This document shows positions 14,331-15,572 of a DNA stretch of 15,572 bases, one piece after another (the stretch's first letter is position 1; every line of letters starts with the position of its first letter). Both the position numbers and the translations under genes were made by a program. Source of the stretch: Candidatus Rhabdochlamydia sp. (lineage in GTDB: Bacteria > Chlamydiota > Chlamydiia > Chlamydiales > Rhabdochlamydiaceae); assembly GCA_030044075.1 (NCBI GenBank), contig JASHWM010000233.1, positions 1 through 15,572 on the forward strand. Reading direction: 5' to 3'. Under the pieces are notes generated by a model. It did not search any database. It saw only the letters and a program-made list of their open reading frames with translations, and was not told where the DNA came from.

Positions 14331-14359
14331 TTGAACAAAAATTCATTGTGTAGTATCAT
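14331..14359 (+). promoter_or_regulatory. Promoter of the nucleotidyltransferase-remnant/partner module
   Basis: TTGAAC (14331-14336), 17-bp spacer, TATCAT (14354-14359; five of six). It lies 52 bp upstream of the ATG at 14412. Confidence 0.55.
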
Positions 14360-14370
14360 GAAGTTTAAAC

Positions 14371-14438
14371 TCTCGAATCGAGCGTTTTAACCTCTCGAAA
14401 AGGAGAAGTCGATGGAAATTGATTCAGCAAGTCTCGAA
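14371..14438. promoter_or_regulatory. Three TCTCGAA repeats, candidate autoregulatory sites
   Basis: TCTCGAA occurs at 14371-14377, 14393-14399 and 14432-14438, just downstream of the module's promoter and into the first codons of the remnant. The first is part of a perfect palindrome CTCGA-A-TCGAG (14372-14382). Arrays of short sites in the leader are common in autoregulated toxin-antitoxin-like operons; binding here is inferred. Confidence 0.35.
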
Positions 14439-14631
14439 GGTGCTTTGGAAGTTTTAGGACAGCTTTTAGAAGATCGTGGCCTCCATTATGAAGTAGTAGC
14501 TATTGGAGGTGGGAGCTTGCTCCTTCTAGGGCTTATCCAGAGAACAATATTGGTGCATTACACAAGACACCTCGGCTATTTTTGAAATTGAAATCAACCA
14601 GGTGATCGAGGGCATTCATGCATCTGATTAA
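14412..14631 (+). pseudogene. Nucleotidyltransferase (DUF6036/AbiEii-like) remnant with out-of-frame internal deletion
   Basis: The ATG at 14412 follows AGGAGA (14401-14406) and opens a 57-codon ORF ending at TGA 14583-14585. Its first 45 residues (…LLEDRGLHYEVVAIGGGSLLLLGLIQRT) match the beginning of small nucleotidyltransferases of the DUF6036/AbiEii-like kind, where a TKDxD catalytic stretch should come next. Instead the reading turns to nonsense (ILVHYTRHLGYF). In the +1 frame from about 14545 there is a stretch QYWCITQDTSAIFEIEINQV that resembles the usual C-terminus and ends at TAA 14629-14631, overlapping the start of the next gene by 14 bases. So the ends survive and the middle, including the catalytic Asp residues, is deleted out of frame. 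The original product was probably about 180-200 residues. The family match is from memory of its pattern. Confidence 0.65.
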
Positions 14632-15517
14632 GAAATTCGATCAAAATCTACTTAACCTTGCATGGAGCCTCTGGACAGAATTGGGTGTCGCCGGAAACAA
14701 ACAAAGCCATCAAGACGTTCTTATTTTGATAGAAGAGCTGATTATCTTTACGAGTGTTTTAGCTGAAATAGACCCTCGCCTTCGTGACGAGTCACTAGAT
14801 TGGTGCGCGCAATATAATCATTTTATTTCAATAAGTCGTTTAAAATCTTTGATGAAAGATTTTGAACTAACTATGGAGCCATTTTCTAAATATGCTTCAA
14901 GTTTAAATAATATCACTGGAACTAATTTGCCAATTTTTATGGGCACTCCTCCATTAAAAATTCACTTGAGCCATAAATCTATCTTGCGACCATACGCTTC
15001 TTCTGCATTACTGAACATCCGGGCAAGATCTATATTTGGCACCGGTGCCAGAGCAGATCTTGTGACCTTTTTTCTCGTTCATCTAAATATTGATTTCTCT
15101 ATTGCAGAAGTAGCAGAGACCGGCTATTCAAAAAGAAATCTTTCCGAGGTGTTAGATGATTTGCATTTTGGGAACCTCTTTGATAGGTTCATGCAAGGAA
15201 ATCAGCAGCGTTACAGGCTCAAAAAAAATAGTCCTCTAGTCGAGATGTTAAAACCTATCCCTAAGTATGTGCCATGGCATCTTATCTTTAAAATATTGTT
15301 GGAATTAAGGGCTTGTATTCATGATACAGACAATAGTGCAGATAGCACGAAAGTAGTGGCTCTCCGAAATTGTATGAAAGAGCACGAAATGTCTCTTCAA
15401 AAGCTAGGACTAAATCCTCCTCCCTTTGAAAATAACTTTGCGCTGTATTTAGAAAACTTTAGCCAATGGGTCCTTAATTGGACGGACCTTCTTGCAAAAG
15501 GCAAAAAAAACATTTAG
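14618..15517 (+). CDS. Intact partner of the nucleotidyltransferase, winged-helix-like protein
   Basis: 299 residues. ATG at 14618 with GAGGG 5 bp before it, overlapping the old C-terminal frame of the nucleotidyltransferase by 14 bp, a normal arrangement for translational coupling. The N-terminal part has the pattern LWTELGVAG...HQDVLILIEELIIFTS and IDPRLRDESLDWC (51-63), seen in proteins that accompany DUF6036-type nucleotidyltransferases. Residues about 143-202 (ARADLVTFFL, FSIAEVAETGYSKRNLSEVLDDL, GNQQRYRLKK) form a likely winged-helix segment. No transmembrane segment or signal peptide. Such pairs are suspected toxin-antitoxin or defence modules; which partner is toxic is not known to me. 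Here the partner stays open over its full length although the nucleotidyltransferase is broken. Confidence 0.7.
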   Translation: MHLIKKFDQNLLNLAWSLWTELGVAGNKQSHQDVLILIEELIIFTSVLAEIDPRLRDESLDWCAQYNHFISISRLKSLMKDFELTMEPFSKYASSLNNITGTNLPIFMGTPPLKIHLSHKSILRPYASSALLNIRARSIFGTGARADLVTFFLVHLNIDFSIAEVAETGYSKRNLSEVLDDLHFGNLFDRFMQGNQQRYRLKKNSPLVEMLKPIPKYVPWHLIFKILLELRACIHDTDNSADSTKVVALRNCMKEHEMSLQKLGLNPPPFENNFALYLENFSQWVLNWTDLLAKGKKNI

Positions 15518-15572
15518 TGCTTCTCTATCAATTTTTCTTCGCCAAGCTTTACTTTAAAAGATTCGTATCCTT
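15514..15572 (-). CDS. Possible C-terminal end of a leftward gene cut by the window edge
   Basis: On the minus strand one frame is open from the window edge (phase leaving two spare bases) for 18 codons, reading GYESFKVKLGEEKLIEKH, to a TAA at 15516-15514. The stop overlaps the end of the preceding + strand gene by four bases. The residue pattern is protein-like, but the fragment is too short to name or to be certain of. Confidence 0.3.
   Translation of the reverse strand, partial: GYESFKVKLGEEKLIEKH

Noticed and set aside
14145..14411. Search for a small RNA or tRNA between the repeat-protein gene and the module
   Set aside because: Only a modest terminator hairpin and the module promoter were seen; no cloverleaf or other RNA structure.
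14371..14438. CRISPR-like array reading of the three short repeats
   Set aside because: Units are only 7 bp with unequal gaps and no cas genes nearby, so a regulatory explanation is better.
1..15572. Mobile element carrying the whole region
   Set aside because: No transposase, integrase, tRNA attachment site or long terminal repeats are visible; only local composition differences suggest separate origins of some genes.

Overview
The window looks like a piece of chromosome from an environmental (amoeba-type) member of the Chlamydiae. This is inferred, not proven. The support is a set of exported proteins of kinds common there: an Lpg1974/Legionella_OMP-type barrel, a small barrel starting IEGDVSVFFPLSSHLRNIYG, and a secreted repeat/Fn3-like protein. 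Small Ser-rich acidic proteins of effector-like composition and generally short, AT-rich intergenic regions fit the same picture. No rRNA, tRNA, CRISPR array or transposase was seen.

Layout. (1) 1-4316: a leftward gene cut by the window edge and a large rightward secreted glycoside hydrolase of family GH81 (endo-beta-1,3-glucanase type), driven from a divergent AT-rich promoter region. (2) The GH81 gene is followed after 9 bp by a 356-aa outer-membrane barrel with its own strong Shine-Dalgarno, so the two probably form an operon. (3) 5516-8247: ychJ, a secreted Tubby/LURP-one-like protein, a phosphoribosyltransferase, and a divergently placed dienelactone-hydrolase-type alpha/beta hydrolase. 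(4) 8256-10202: an unrecognised leftward gene whose 5' end looks frameshifted, then a Bcr/CflA-type MFS exporter preceded by a short ORF with a good ribosome-binding site. (5) 10450-11317: an AT-rich pair of paralogous Ser-rich acidic small proteins. (6) 11436-14144: a cytidine-deaminase-fold protein with a hydrophobic N-terminus, a small outer-membrane barrel, and a secreted protein with seven ~50-residue repeats (beta-propeller-like) plus a C-terminal Fn3-like domain. (7) 14412-15517: a two-gene module resembling DUF6036-type nucleotidyltransferase/winged-helix pairs. The nucleotidyltransferase gene has suffered an out-of-frame internal deletion; the 299-aa partner is intact.

Much of the window deals with the cell surface and exterior: six or seven of the products carry signal-peptide-like N-termini and two end in aromatic beta-barrel C-termini. 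The most distinctive points are the GH81 enzyme coupled to a porin-like protein, with an unusual catalytic-motif spacing, and the decayed nucleotidyltransferase whose partner gene and upstream repeats survive. Function calls rest on motif reading by eye only.
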